This document shows positions 22,213-32,816 of a stretch of DNA of 64,000 bases, piece after piece. Made by a program: the position numbers and the translations under genes. The notes beneath the pieces are model-generated. The model saw only the letters and a program-made list of their open reading frames with translations, was not told where the DNA came from and made no database searches. The first letter of the stretch is position 1. Every line of letters starts with the position of its first letter. Source of the DNA: Bryoerythrophyllum caledonicum (lineage: Eukaryota; Streptophyta; Bryopsida; Pottiales; Pottiaceae); NCBI GenBank assembly GCA_963971425.1, contig OZ020514.1:23223406-23287405 (forward strand), written 5' to 3'.

Positions 22213-22782
22213 TGAGGGTGTATTACGTATACATATTTTAGTATATGTTTTTACTTTATTTGATGTTGGTTAGGACTCTTGATCTGTTGTGGTTATCGAT
22301 CTATCTTTACACGACAACTGTCACAGGACGTGGTGTTGAGGGCTTCTCTGTATCGTAGTTTTAGCGTAGATTAGTTTGTTACTAATCTACGTGTATTTAG
22401 GGACAAACAACGGCGCACCGCATTCATCCATGGATGATTTTCATCCACTTAGGGTTGTATGCATGTGCGTATAGCGCCGCACACGTCCTTGACTTGAAGT
22501 CTATGTCAAGTCAAGCTTTGTGAGTGTGTTTAGAGAGTGATTAGTGAGTGCTTGTTTGTAAGTGATGGTTAGTCATTAGGAAAGGCTCTACATTCTCTAG
22601 ATCCACTAGAACTCATTGATTCTCCCCTCGTGGAGTGCAAGACGCTTGACTAGGTGTGATTTACATCTCATTCCTTGAGGATGTATTACGTATTCTTGTT
22701 TTAGTGTATGTTTTTTGTTTATTTGATGTTGGTTAAGACTCTCAATCTGTTGTGGTTATCGATCTTTATTTACACGATAGAT
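22213..22782. repeat. LTR-like sequence with tandem start
   Basis: The first about 105 bp (TGAGGGTGTATTACGTAT...) recurs at 22676-22782 (TGAGGATGTATTACGTAT...), giving a 463-bp unit followed by a partial second copy. Phrases such as TGTCAAGTCAAGCTTTGTGAG and GTGGAGTGCAAGACGCTTGA recur near 47870-48020. This fits the ends of an LTR family, but orientation and partner are unclear. Confidence 0.45.
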
Positions 22783-24024
22783 CCTTGCAATGTCGTGCAA
22801 GAATCACTACTGGTGCAAGCTCGTAGAATTGTCGTGCAATACATTAATGCAAATGTCCCCTTCAAAAACATAAAATCACATAACAAAGTATTAAAACCAA
22901 GCGTGGCGTCTACCAATGATGTCATTGCCTTGGCTGCAAAGACCTCAAGAATGAGCTACTTTCGGCCATGGTCGATTGACCATCTAGGCCTAATCCATGC
23001 CTATCATGTCCAATAATTCAACTCAAGATCATGGAGATGAGGTGTCTACTTACCTACTAGAATGTCGTAGTTGGTCATGTTGGTTACAACACACTAAAGG
23101 AAAATGTAAGAGTATAATAGGGCATGTCCTACACTAAACATCAATTGCAATAGGTGTGTAGTGTAATCCATGGCCTTCTTCGTGATCCCTACTATTGTGA
23201 CAATCATCAAAGGGAAAGGCTCAAGATTGGCAGCACCTAATTACAATTTTTAGGCTAGTTGATTGGGTAACATCATTTGCTAAGCCTTGGAGACCATTAT
23301 CACAAGCAGAGGAGTGACACAAGTAGAGTTTTTGTTTGTACAACCACTTACCATCAACTCATTGTAGTTCATTAGCCATACCACTCTCAAGCACATAATG
23401 TATTGTTTCCTTGTAGAGCTTGCCGTGACATTAGACAAATAAGCTCTTCTAAACACAAACAAAGGATCATCGGTTGACTACATCATGGGTGGAGTACTCA
23501 CCCGCCTAGGATACCACTAAAGAAGACATGGTTACCTTCCCCATCAACATGTTTCCCGCCAATAGAACACATCAATTAGTCAAAAATCTAGTGTCAAAAA
23601 GTCCATTACAAAAAATACGGGAAATCACAACACTTTGTATGTCAACGAGTGTGTGGCATTATTGTACAAAGAATCAGCTTGGGGTGCAAAGATGGGACTA
23701 AAAGCTGCACTAGAAGTGCCTACATCCACAATGTTGAAAGATAAAGGTAGGTTTGACTACCCAATCTGATCAAGCAATCCCACGTGACAAGGACGCTTGC
23801 CATTGATCGTTGGAATCAAAGAAGGTGCCCATTTCTGAGCCATAATAAGAGCTCAAACGACATCGCTGATACCATCCCCTTAAGGCGCCAATCATATAGG
23901 CATTAATGGATGACAATGAGCCATGGTCCATCATTTAAGCCCGTGTATCCGTCACATGTCCCAAAAAAGTCAACGCGCTTAAAAATACATTTCAAGTCCG
24001 CAATCTCAATATGTAGCGCCTTCA
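22783..24024. other. Decayed retroelement sequence, no intact gene
   Basis: Patchy minus-strand coding sense, with frequent stops, lies downstream of the zinc-knuckle fragment at 24025-24411. I could not assign protease or reverse transcriptase motifs. Confidence 0.35.
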
Positions 24025-24411
24025 CTATATCCAATAAACTGGGCGCTTCTCAAGGTAGTAAACAAAGTAGTTTTCAACACCATGGCTAGTCTTGCTACAA
24101 CCAAAACACGTCATGGGCTTCAATTTTTTGCCTCTAGACTTCTTGCTAGAGTTGGCCGCCTTACATCTTGGATTTGGCCTACTCCGCACCTTTCCCCTTT
24201 TTCTTTGAATAGTTGAAGTGTCCTTTGGTATGGCCAGCGTTACCATAAGCTTATTATCTACAACTTTCTTAGATTGTGCCTCTACCAAGCTGCTAGTTGT
24301 GGTAGCGGGCTTTGTCCGCTTAACAACCTTCGACAAATATAGCTCATGTCTGTAGTGTTGTCTTGACAAATAGGTGTCATACAGCTCCACTTGTGCAAAC
24401 ATGTTGACCAA
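24025..24411 (-). pseudogene. Gag zinc-knuckle remnant
   Basis: This 128-codon minus-strand frame has a basic stretch (IQRKRGKVRSRPNPRCK) followed by 'CFGCSKTSHGVENYFVYYL'. That fits a C-x2-C-x4-H-x4-C nucleic-acid-binding knuckle whose last Cys is replaced by Tyr. It is typical of the end of an LTR-retrotransposon gag. The frame is short and not joined to pol, so it is a remnant. Confidence 0.5.
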
Positions 24412-25633
24412 CTATGCCTTCCTCGTAAGACCATCGGATACAAGACGGGTTTGCTCATAAGTTCTTGGACAAGTTCATTTACAAGTTGTTGATTGCTTCG
24501 TGAGCTAGTACATCAATTGTCCTACTCTCTTTTCACTCTAACATAATGCTAACTGGCAATATGTAGTGACGATGTTACTTACTAGGTTGAAGTTGCTTCG
24601 ACCAAATTCACGTACTATGTGGAACCGTCTAAGGCTTGAAGTAATCTTTTAACAACAAAGTAACAAAAGTTTGTACTTGCATAAAGGATGCCCCAAACTC
24701 TCCTCTCCATTGTTGCAATTACCGTAGAGCCATAAAGAGGAGAAGAATTCAAATTTATGTATCCTTTCAAGTTCCACAATAAGACTTTCTATTGAATTTG
24801 CGATTGCTAGAAGAAATTGAAGAAAATACATGTGAATGATAATGATTGTGAATGTTGAAAAGGAATAAAATATAAGATGTAATTATGTCTTGTAGCTGCT
24901 ACAATTTAGAGTCTAATAAGTGCCAGTTGAAATAATGGAGCTTCAAGTTGATTGGTTATAACAAAGACCGGCTAGACTTTGTACAATGTGGGGCTTAAAT
25001 TTGTGCATTAGACACCATACATTTTTCCATAGTGGCAACGAAAAAGACACTATTATTTACAATGTTTGATGATATTCTTGAATTCCCATAATTGAAGTTT
25101 ATATTTTTGGTATGGATATTGATAATATTCAATGTACAACTTAACTTTGCATAATTCATACTAAATGTGTTGGAATTAAAACCTTAAAATGGCAACTTAT
25201 AATGATAATGTGAAAATGAAAGAAGGCAAGGGAGAAGAGCACAACCACTTTTGATTGTGTGCTAAAATTGGCCCAATCCATTAAGTGTTCATGACAAAAA
25301 AAATTAAATTGAGCATGGCGCAAATAAGTAGACTTATATTGGCATGCTTTGCAACCACCACCCCTCTCCAATTGTCTTATATATGTTTTATTGCTACCCA
25401 AACTACTTCAAATGTTTCAAAAACATAATTTTTTCCTTAATTGCCCAATCAATCATTGTATTTAGTAATTGAAACATTACAAACATCCAATCATTTTTCA
25501 CTTTGTATAAAACAACCTATATTTTAATTGCTTGATTAATGTACAATTTGTTCTAAATAATTTAAGAATATTTTGTTTGTACTTGATCAATGGCATACCA
25601 AATATAAAAAGTCACATATACAATTGTATTTCA
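24412..25633. other. AT-rich, no gene recognised
   Basis: Possible upstream gag sense on the minus strand to about 24830, heavily decayed. The rest is non-coding. Confidence 0.4.
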
Positions 25634-25714
25634 TTGTTCCTAAGTCTTTCTTGTGCCTTTTAGTATTTCATTGTCAATTCTAAATACTAAAAGGCACAAA
25701 AAAGACATAGGAAC
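25634..25714. repeat. Foldback, about 33-bp arms, 13-bp loop
   Basis: Arm GTTCCTAAGTCTTTCTTGTG... (25636-25668) is matched by its complement ...CACAAAAAAGACATAGGAAC (25682-25714) with about three mismatches. It is a compact hairpin, either a miniature foldback element or a potential small-RNA precursor. Confidence 0.8.
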
Positions 25715-25961
25715 AAATAAAAATGAGTACTCAAGTATAGAAAATGAAAAAATAACTTCATAATATAATATTCTCTATAGACTTCTAAAAAAAGTGTGTA
25801 ATTATAGACCCAAAGGGTTACATTTATAAATTAGATATAGACATATGATTATACATATTGTTTTATAATATTGACAACACAAAATATATCCTATTAAGTT
25901 GAAATATCTTTGCTTCAGGAAGTCTGGGTTTCTTTTGCATTTAGTTGATTGAGTTTAAACT

Positions 25962-27042
25962 TTCTTTGTATAAACTCCTCCAACATGCATAAGAATTATC
26001 TTCATGCTTGTCTTTTTTCATAGTTATTAAATATTTAATAAACAGAAGAGCTTGTGTTCAAAGACTAATTATTATATTAATATACTCTGCTTTTATTAAT
26101 TAGAACACAAATTCTATCATAAATTCAATCCAAAGTTCTAATGCAACTAAGATTTGGACACAAGATTTAATAACCATAAAAGGTAATATTTGTCAAGGTT
26201 TATGGCTATTGGTATGACAGCCACCAAGGACCACTCCCTCAAAATACATTGCCACTATTTTGAATTCCTGTCAATTCATTATTTCATTACTCCTATCTTA
26301 CTATACAGAAGGACCTCAAAATTCAACACACAATATTTACATTAGATAAAGTTCTCCTACAAAATATGAAACAAATCAATTTTCTCAATCTTTTTCCATA
26401 GCCTAAATTTCCTATTCCAAAATCCGCCTCTAGTAGGCCTTCAAAATCTTGATTGCTACTTCCTTTATACTTTTAGCTCAAAGATTCAGATACAACCTTT
26501 AAAAGGCATTGATAGTACTATCTCAAAATCTCACTTTTATTATCATAACATTCGTTGTGAAACACCTCTTTTTGAGTTTCAATACATCAAAACCATACTT
26601 TTAAAAAAAATGATATTCAAAGCAACACCGCAATTTCAATCTAAGTTTGATGAGAGAGTGTGATATACCTTTGAAAACCTTATAACAAGAAGAATAACCC
26701 TTAGAAATGTGAAAGTTCAAATTCTAAGAATTTACAGAAACCTGCCTTGAAATTTGAGCATCTTTAAGTATGTAAGGAGGGCAAGCTCAACGGAGGAACG
26801 AAGAAAGAGAAAGTCAAAGACGTACATCAGCCCACATTGCTTTTCTAGCGTCCCTATTGCCCATATGTTGCACACACATTTGTGCATAAATCAAGATTCC
26901 TACTTACCTATGTTCCATAATTCCTTCAATTTTCTTAAGTTCTATTCATATTACTAGCTACTTCCAAACTTCTTCCTTTAAATTGATGACAAAAACTCAT
27001 ATATCTTATTATTATGCATGTTGGAGGAGTTTATACAAAGAA
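25962..27042. mobile_element. 1.08-kb element with 31-bp terminal inverted repeats
   Basis: TTCTTTGTATAAACTCCTCC... at 25962-25992 is the exact reverse complement of 27012-27042. The interior is AT-rich and has no recognisable gene. I see no clear target duplication, so the family cannot be assigned; a simple inverted duplication is the alternative. Confidence 0.6.
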
Positions 27043-27485
27043 TTATCATTTAGACTACCTAGACCTCATCTCTTCCATACATTTTTTGGAATTTTTATAT
27101 TATGATATCAAATATTATTAGATCCTATTGTTAAGCATGAAATAAGTGTTAATGACTAATAAATAGCATAGTGTCTACTGGACAAACATTCAATCTTATC
27201 ATCACAAATTTATAGCTTGGTGTAATGAACTAACATTCTTTCTATTACTTAAACACAATAAACTCTATCTATTTATTTCTAAATACTCAAAATTGATTCT
27301 AGACATGTATAAGAAAGAAGGCGCCAATTTCTATTCTACTAAACTATGTTTTATAGGTGTAAGGTGAGATATATATTTTACTCACAATTGAAGTCCTCAG
27401 AGAGTGGAATTCATCTTCCTTTCTAATACTACCCATCAAGAATCCCACCACCAAGATTTTGTTCTCACAAGATATTATAAGTAAA
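27043..27485. other. AT-rich, no gene recognised
   Basis: Non-coding flank of the tandem Helitron array. It ends ATAAGTAAA, the left half of the array's target site. Confidence 0.5.
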
Positions 27486-27886
27486 CTAGAGTGTTAACCG
27501 TGTCCTCCGGATACAACATTTTTTTGTGTTGAGTTCCCACCTCCCCGTCCCCTAGCCCTTTCCCTCCAATCCATAGTCTCCCCATCCTTGTCCGCTTGTC
27601 CCCCGTCCCTCGTCCCCGTCCCCGTCCCCCGTCCTTGTCCACTTGTCCCCCGTCCCCCGTCCCCCGTCCCCCGTCCCCCGTCCCTCGTCTCCGTCCTCGT
27701 CCCCGTCCCCGTCCTTTTATCCAAAACCCTAACTTTTAGCTTTTCATTTTATCCAAAATCCTAATTTTCAGCTTTTCATCCAAATGCATTTTTCATCTAC
27801 GCATTCATCCATTTGACGCTCCTTTTCCATCTAAGCGTTCATCCATTTGACGAATTTCTCATCCTGTATTCTTTTATAGATATAGA
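27486..27886 (-). mobile_element. Non-autonomous Helitron (H1), tandem unit 1
   Basis: On the minus strand it begins TCTATATCTATAAAAGAATA (at 27886) and ends CTAG (27489-27486), with a GTGTCC/GGACAC-type hairpin about 12 bases before CTAG. The flanking plus-strand A (27485) is the host T of A|T insertion. The interior has (CCCGTC)n and AAAACCCTAACTTTTAGC words. Frames here are repeat artefacts. Confidence 0.7.
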
Positions 27887-28329
27887 CTAGAGTGTTACCC
27901 GTATCCTCGAGTCACAACATTTTTTTGTATTGAGTCCCCACCTCCCCATCCCCTAGCCCTTTCCCTCCAATCCATCGTCCCCCCCGTCCTTGTCCCCTTG
28001 TCCACCATCCCCCGTCCCCCATCCCCCGTCCCCCGTCCCCGTCCCGTCCCTTTACCCAAAACCCTAACTTTTAGCTTTTAGCGTTTTTCATCGAAACCCT
28101 AACTTTTAGCTTTTAGCATTTTTCATCGAAACCCTAACTTTTAGCTTTTAGCATTTTCATCGAAACTCTAACTTTTAGCTTTTAGCGTTTTTCATCGAAA
28201 TCCTAACTTTTAGCTTTTAGCATTTTTCATCGAAACCCTAACTTTCAGCTTTTCATCCAAAAGCATCTTTCATCTACGCGTTCATCCAAAAGGATCGTTT
28301 GTCATCTTGTATTCTTTTATAGATATAGA
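27887..28329 (-). mobile_element. Non-autonomous Helitron (H1), tandem unit 2
   Basis: It abuts unit 1 and unit 3 with no spare base (CTAG|TC junctions). It contains about five tandem copies of a 37-39 bp unit (CCCTAACTTTTAGCTTTTAG, then CGTTTTTCATCGAAA) at 28059-28250. Its 3' hairpin is decayed. Confidence 0.7.
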
Positions 28330-29225
28330 CTAGTGGGGTACCCGTGTCCTCTAGACACAACATTTTTTTGTGTTGAGTCCCCACCTCCCCGTCCCCTAGC
28401 TCTTTCCCTCCAATCCATCGTCCCCTTGTTCCCCGTCTCCATCCCCGTCCACGTCCCCGTCTCCATCCCCATCTCCATCCCCGTCTCCATCCCCGCCCCG
28501 TCCTTTTATCCAAAACCCTAACTTTTAGCTTTTCATTTTATCCAAAACCCTAATTTTTAGCTTTTCATCCAAAAGCTCTTTTTCATCTACACGTTCATCC
28601 ATTGACGCATCGTTTTTCATCTACGCGTTCATCCATTGACGTGTTTGTCATCCTGTATTCATTCGATGTGTTTGTCATCTAGTGTGAAATTGTGGCTTAA
28701 TGTGATAGAGACTGAAAAATATAGTCCATTTTGGCAGTGTTTAGCTTATGTTGGCTATGAAATTAAACGGATTCGAGAGAAAGAGACTGTTGTGATCGAG
28801 TTGAAGGATTTACTCTCTCAAATACAAGATGACTTTAAAGTGAGTTCCCTTTCTTTATGGAGAAGCGATCAGGGAATTTGAACACCTTAGCCTTGTTTAT
28901 TCGACCCTGATCTAATAAATGATCACATACTTAGAAGGACAAATCAGTGGGGATGGGACACATAATTAGAGAACATTAGCCTGCCATGTGCCATGGGCCG
29001 AAGAGGTTGATTGTGTGGCGCCAATGAATACGGCGCTTGCCTACAGAGCATGAGGTTCTGGGTTCGAACCCCAGCATGGTCGTCGCAAAAGCTACTTTCT
29101 CGGGTACTTTTCTCAAGTCGTTTTTCATCACAATGCATCACTTTTCATCCAAAAGGATCGTTCATCCATCGACGTGTTCATCCATTTGACGCATTGTTCA
29201 TCCTAAATTCTTTTATTATATAGGA
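28330..29225 (-). mobile_element. Non-autonomous Helitron (H1), tandem unit 3, carries extra sequence
   Basis: 3' CTAG is at 28330-28333 and the 5' TCCTATATAATAAAAGAAT end at 29225. The hairpin stem is retained (GTGTC...GACAC). It is longer than units 1 and 2 because it holds a unique stretch at about 28660-28960 and a tRNA-like segment at 29016-29085. The 81-codon plus frame at 28636-28881 may be a captured fragment; I do not recognise it. Confidence 0.65.
29016..29085 (+). repeat. tRNA-derived SINE-like segment
   Basis: GGCGCTTGCCTACAGAGCAT followed by GAGGTTCTGGGTTCGAACCCC has the order of a tRNA anticodon arm and T arm, with an intact B box (GGTTCGAACCC). The D arm and acceptor stem do not fold well, so this is a tRNA-derived repeat and not a functional tRNA gene. 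Confidence 0.6.
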
Positions 29226-30009
29226 CTAGTGGGGTACTCATGTCCTCCGGACACAACATTTTTTTGTGTTGAGTCCCCACCTCCCCATCCCCTAGCCCTT
29301 TCTCTCCAATCTATCATCCCCTCCGTCCTTGTCCCCCGTCCCCCGTCCCCGTCCCCTTGTTCCCCGTCCCCTTGTCCCCCGTCTTCCGTCCCCCGTCCCC
29401 GTCCCCGCCCCATCCCCGCCCCGTCCTTTTATCCAAAACCCTAACTTTTAGCTTTTCATTTTATCCAAAACCCTAACTTTCAGTGCCCATCGTCCCGACA
29501 GGGAGAGCGGAGTGTGGTGTGTTAATTTTACGTTTGTGTATTTTGTATTTTAAAACCTATAAGCTCAAATCGAATCTAATTGGAAAAATACATATATTTT
29601 GGAGTGCATGTAAACGTTCCCCTAGTTTAATCCACTTCAAAATTAAAGTACTTTTGCTTTACATTTGCATTTTGATCAACCCTTTGTGCACATAAGTATC
29701 ACTTGCCCAATATAAGAGGAGAAACCCCTTCACATCAAGAGGTCAAAATCAAGAGTCATTAGGTAACTACCTAATATAGGAGGAGAAAACCCTTCACATC
29801 AAGAGGTCAAAATCAAGAGTCATTAGGTCACTACCTAATATCAAGAGTCAAGAAGAGTGCATCACCGTGCCTCACCCTTCACATCAAGAGGTCAAAATCA
29901 AGAAAGAGAGTCACGTGACCGGGAGTTAAAATTTATAACTTTTAACTTTCGCATCACTTTTCATCCAAGTTCGGCCCGTTCATCCATCCGACGCATTGTT
30001 CATCCTAAA
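29226..30009 (-). mobile_element. Non-autonomous Helitron (H1), tandem unit 4, left portion
   Basis: 3' CTAG is at 29226-29229. The unit is interrupted at 30009 by a plus-strand Helitron and resumes at 32346-32363, where its 5' end TCTCTTATTATAATAG abuts unit 5. It contains (CCCGTC)n at 29330-29430 and a 63-bp tandem repeat (AGGAGAAA...CAAGAGTCATTAGGT) at about 29710-29900. Confidence 0.7.
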
Positions 30010-30840
30010 TCTACTACTATAATAGGCGACAGTCCGTCTGTCCGCCGCTCCTCCCATCAGACCAAGAAGACCAACACCGCTCCAACAGACTAAGAAGACC
30101 ATCACCGCACACCAGACCAAGATTTGAGAAATGCATGGAAGGGTATCACTTTCTTTGTTCTCCTCTTGCATCCGACCTCCCTGTCGCTGCCACTTCGCTC
30201 CGTCTCCTCGCCCTCTCTCCGCAGACCCGCGCGCCGTCTCTTTTTGTGCCAGATTGCTCCAGTTCCAGCTCCTCTCGCACCACGTTCTTACGCCTTCTGG
30301 ACAGATGTAGACAGGTGTGCGTGGAGCGGGATGTCGCAGAGGGAGGCAGGTTTCGAATAGGTGTGAGGAACGTGGAGTTTTCGGATGTGTAGGAGGAGGT
30401 GAGAGACAAGCAGAGTTGGGTTCGGTGTTGGTTTTTATTTTTTCGTTTTTCGATGATTTGCAACAGACGCGCTGGAGGAAGGAAAGCCACAGCTCCAATC
30501 GTTTGAGAGCGGAGCTATTTTGAATAGCAGGTCAGAAATCGCAGATCCGTTCTCGCAATCCCGAATTTGGTTATATGTTCAGGAAGTGTGTCTAGGAAGT
30601 TAAACGTGGTTGGTATTGTGTTTGCAGTTATAATTTGTTTGAATCGCAATTGTGGAATTTAGATATTCACAGCTAGCTTCGATTATGCGGGTCAGAATTT
30701 TATTTGAATGCAGTTCTAGGTTTGATGATGCAGCTTTCAGAAAGTCGTCTTGATTGCAGGTGGTTGTGTAATTATATGTGCAAAGTTTGATCGTGGTTGG
30801 TTGTGGTTGCAGTACTGACAAAGCTTGATTTGCTGTATCG

Positions 30841-31068
30841 ATGATGGAGGACGTGATGGAGTCGTATTCGCTTCTGTCAAAGGCATCGGCGGCGGCGCTG
30901 CTGAGCGTGGTGGTGACGGTCGTGCTATACGTGGTGGTGACGACGATCGCGAAGCGGTGGAAGCTTCCGCCGGGGCCGTTTCCGTGGCCGATTATCGGCA
31001 ACATTCCGTCGGCACCGGTATGGTTTAATTCCGTTGGCAGAGTTTCAATGCAAGCACCGGTATGGTGA
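30841..31068 (+). pseudogene. Cytochrome P450 N-terminal fragment (captured)
   Basis: Start ATG 30841 (MMEDVMESYSLL) gives a hydrophobic anchor of about 20 residues, a basic break (AKRW) and the proline hinge 'KLPPGPFPWPIIGNIP', characteristic of microsomal plant P450s that sit on the ER membrane. The frame ends after 75 codons; the haem-binding and oxygen-binding parts are absent, so it cannot make an enzyme. It lies inside the 30010-32345 Helitron, 160 bp before the HSF fragment. Family (CYP number) cannot be given from the anchor alone. Confidence 0.75.
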
Positions 31069-31230
31069 ACTAGGGTTTGAGGATTTTGTTGGAGCCATGG
31101 CAGAATTGTGCGTGGGCGCATAATAGTTTTTAAATATCTCATGATTTGCTGAATTGTACAATAGGTGGATTGATTGAGTGGAGCTCAGACTTCAGATTGA
31201 CGAGAAGAAGGAATTGAGTGATTGAGTGAC

Positions 31231-31362
31231 GAGAAGCTCAAATTTTGGGCCGGGAACAACAGCTTCGTGGTGTGGAACGTCCCCGATTTCGCGCAGGAGC
31301 TGCTGCCCAAGTATTTCAAGCACAACAATTTCTCCAGTTTTGTGCTGCAGCTCAACACCTAT
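31231..31362 (+). pseudogene. Heat-shock factor DNA-binding-domain exon fragment (captured)
   Basis: The 44-codon segment reads '...[19 protein letters not shown]' and '[17 protein letters not shown]', the second half of the first HSF exon. It is followed at 31363 by GTAAGT, a splice donor exactly where plant HSF genes have their conserved intron (after ...QLNTY). The usual Arg of FVRQLNTY is Leu. The first part of the domain and everything after the intron are missing. Captured by the surrounding Helitron; a chimeric transcript with the P450 fragment is possible but not shown. Confidence 0.85.
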
Positions 31363-32250
31363 GTAAGTGAAGTGGAGGAGCGATGGTGATTTTGAGCGGG
31401 ATTGCGATTAGGTCTGGGTTGATTGATGAGTGTTGTATAGATTTCGACGTTGTCTCAACTACAAAGGTTGTCTCAAAGCAAAGCAGTGAAGTTGGCTTCA
31501 TTGAAGTGTACCATGTTGAAATCAGCTTCAACTGATCTATCAAGGTGACGTAGTTATCTTCTTCAAGAGCACTTACCTTGAGATTTGTAATATAAGTTTA
31601 CTCCCTCATTTTCTCAAAGTCAGGCATTTGACATGTCGATCTTTTTCACCTCCATACATTTCTATTTGTTTAACGTTTATTACACTAATTTCAAAAATTG
31701 AGTACCATGAAGTTTTCGATACTTTGGTTGGTCCCAAGAAAAGAAATCATGTCAATATACGTATGCATCATCATTTCTGTCTACATCATGCTCGGTGTGT
31801 CTATCTTTGAACCATTGGATTCGGTGGACATTGTACACATGAGAATTCACGTTGTGTCTCATCAAAATTGGTGGATTCAATATACATATGCATCATCAAT
31901 TCTGTCTACATCATGCTCCGTTGTCATGTCTCATCTATGTCATGTCATGACAATCACATGTCATGTCTATGTAACTAGAAAAACCAGCAAGAGCGCGTTA
32001 CAGCCAAATTGGTTGCTTGGTGATCATGTGAGGATGAGAGCACATTGTTGTATGATGTGGTTTTATATCGGAGATTTTAACATTGAGTTGTGGGACTATA
32101 ATCTTAATAGAATTGGTCATTATCCAAATAAATGTGTACTTCATGGACGGATTGTATATGGGCCCGTTGGAGACTGGGTCATTTTTATCTTTTACTTTTT
32201 ACTTTTACTTTTTTCTTTTACTTTTTATCTTTTATTTTTACTTAGTAGAA
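31363..32250. other. Helitron interior, no gene recognised
   Basis: It starts with the orphan HSF donor. A 47-bp direct repeat (GTCAATATACGTATGCATCA...) lies at 31752-31798 and about 31876-31923. The 193-codon frame at 31698-32279 has no family motif and looks like chance. Confidence 0.5.
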
Positions 32251-32363
32251 TCATAGGGGACGGGGAGGGAAAGGGCTAGGGGACGGGGAGGTGGGGATTC
32301 AACACAAAAAAATGTTGTGTCCGGAGGACACCGGTACCCCACTAGTTCTATTATAATAAGAGA

Positions 32364-32666
32364 CAAGAGTGTTACCCGTGTCCTCCGGACACAACATTTT
32401 TTTGTGTTGAATCCCCACCTCCTCGTCCCCTAGCCTTTTCCCTCCAATCCCTCGTCGCCCTCGTACTTGTCCCCTTGTCCCCCGTCCCCCGTGTCCGTCC
32501 CCCGTCTCTTGTCACCGTCCCCGTCTTTTTATCCAAAACCCTAACTTTAAGCTTTTCATCCAAATGCGTTTTTCATCTACGCGTTCATCCATTTGACGCT
32601 CCTTTTTCATCTACACGTTCATCCATTCGACGGATTTCTCATCCTATATTCTTTTATAGATATAGA
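32364..32666 (-). mobile_element. Non-autonomous Helitron (H1), tandem unit 5
   Basis: 3' end CTTG (mutated CTAG, plus strand CAAG 32364-32367) with an intact hairpin GTGTCC-GGA-GGACAC. The 5' end TCTATATCTATAAAAGAATA is at 32666. The next plus-strand base is T, so the whole five-unit array sits in a single A|T site with 27485. Confidence 0.7.
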
Positions 32667-32667
32667 T

Positions 32668-32772
32668 ATTTTTGTCCCTAATGTGCTCTTAAAAAATATA
32701 ACAAGTAAATTCTTTTGTCCTTATTGTGTTCTTATAGAACGTACTAAGTAAATACTTTTGCTCTTACTATTA
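32668..32772 (+). repeat. About 45-bp tandem repeat, 2.5 copies
   Basis: TTTTTGTCCCTAATGTGCTC..., TTTTGTCCTTATTGTGTTCT... and a third partial copy lie just before the Harbinger transposase gene. The TGCTCTTA words resemble Harbinger ends but point the wrong way. Confidence 0.6.
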
Positions 32773-32816
32773 TATTCTTCTGGGATTATATTCTTCATAG
32801 TTGACGGTGTGGAGGC

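Larger units (their letters stand above)
30010..32345 (+). mobile_element. Helitron carrying captured P450 and HSF fragments, nested
   Basis: The 5' end is TCTACTACTATAATAGG (30010). The 3' end is hairpin GTGTCCGGAGGACAC, then CGGTACCCCACTAG (to 32345), then host T. Joining ...CATCCTAAA (to 30009) with TTCTATTATAATAAG (from 32346) restores the 5' end of host Helitron unit 4 (compare CATCCTAAATTCTTTTATT in unit 3), so both ends are confirmed by an empty-site reconstruction. Inside are a GC-rich leader-like segment (about 30150-30530), a P450 N-terminus and an HSF exon, both in the plus sense. No Rep/helicase gene is present, so it is non-autonomous. Confidence 0.8.

Noticed and set aside
22213..24411. 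One complete minus-strand LTR retrotransposon
   Set aside because: The LTR-like repeats and the zinc-knuckle frame could not be tied together by a primer-binding site, polypurine tract or second LTR.
27897..27912. Family 1 palindrome inside Helitron unit 2 (TATCCTCGAGTC)
   Set aside because: It is a mutated version of the Helitron 3' hairpin (GTGTCCTCCGGACAC) at the usual position; the similarity is coincidental.
29016..29085. Functional tRNA gene
   Set aside because: The acceptor stem and D arm do not pair, and the anticodon stem has a mismatch; only the T arm/B box is convincing.
27494..29444. Arg/Gly- and Pro/Ser-rich frames as proteins
   Set aside because: They translate the (CCCGTC)n tract of Helitrons on one strand or the other.
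29980..30498. 172-codon minus-strand frame as a gene
   Set aside because: It crosses the Helitron 5' boundary at 30010 and overlaps several frames on both strands in a GC-rich leader-like stretch.
32668..32772. Left Harbinger terminus
   Set aside because: The TGCTCTTA words are in the orientation of a right end and belong to a 45-bp tandem repeat.
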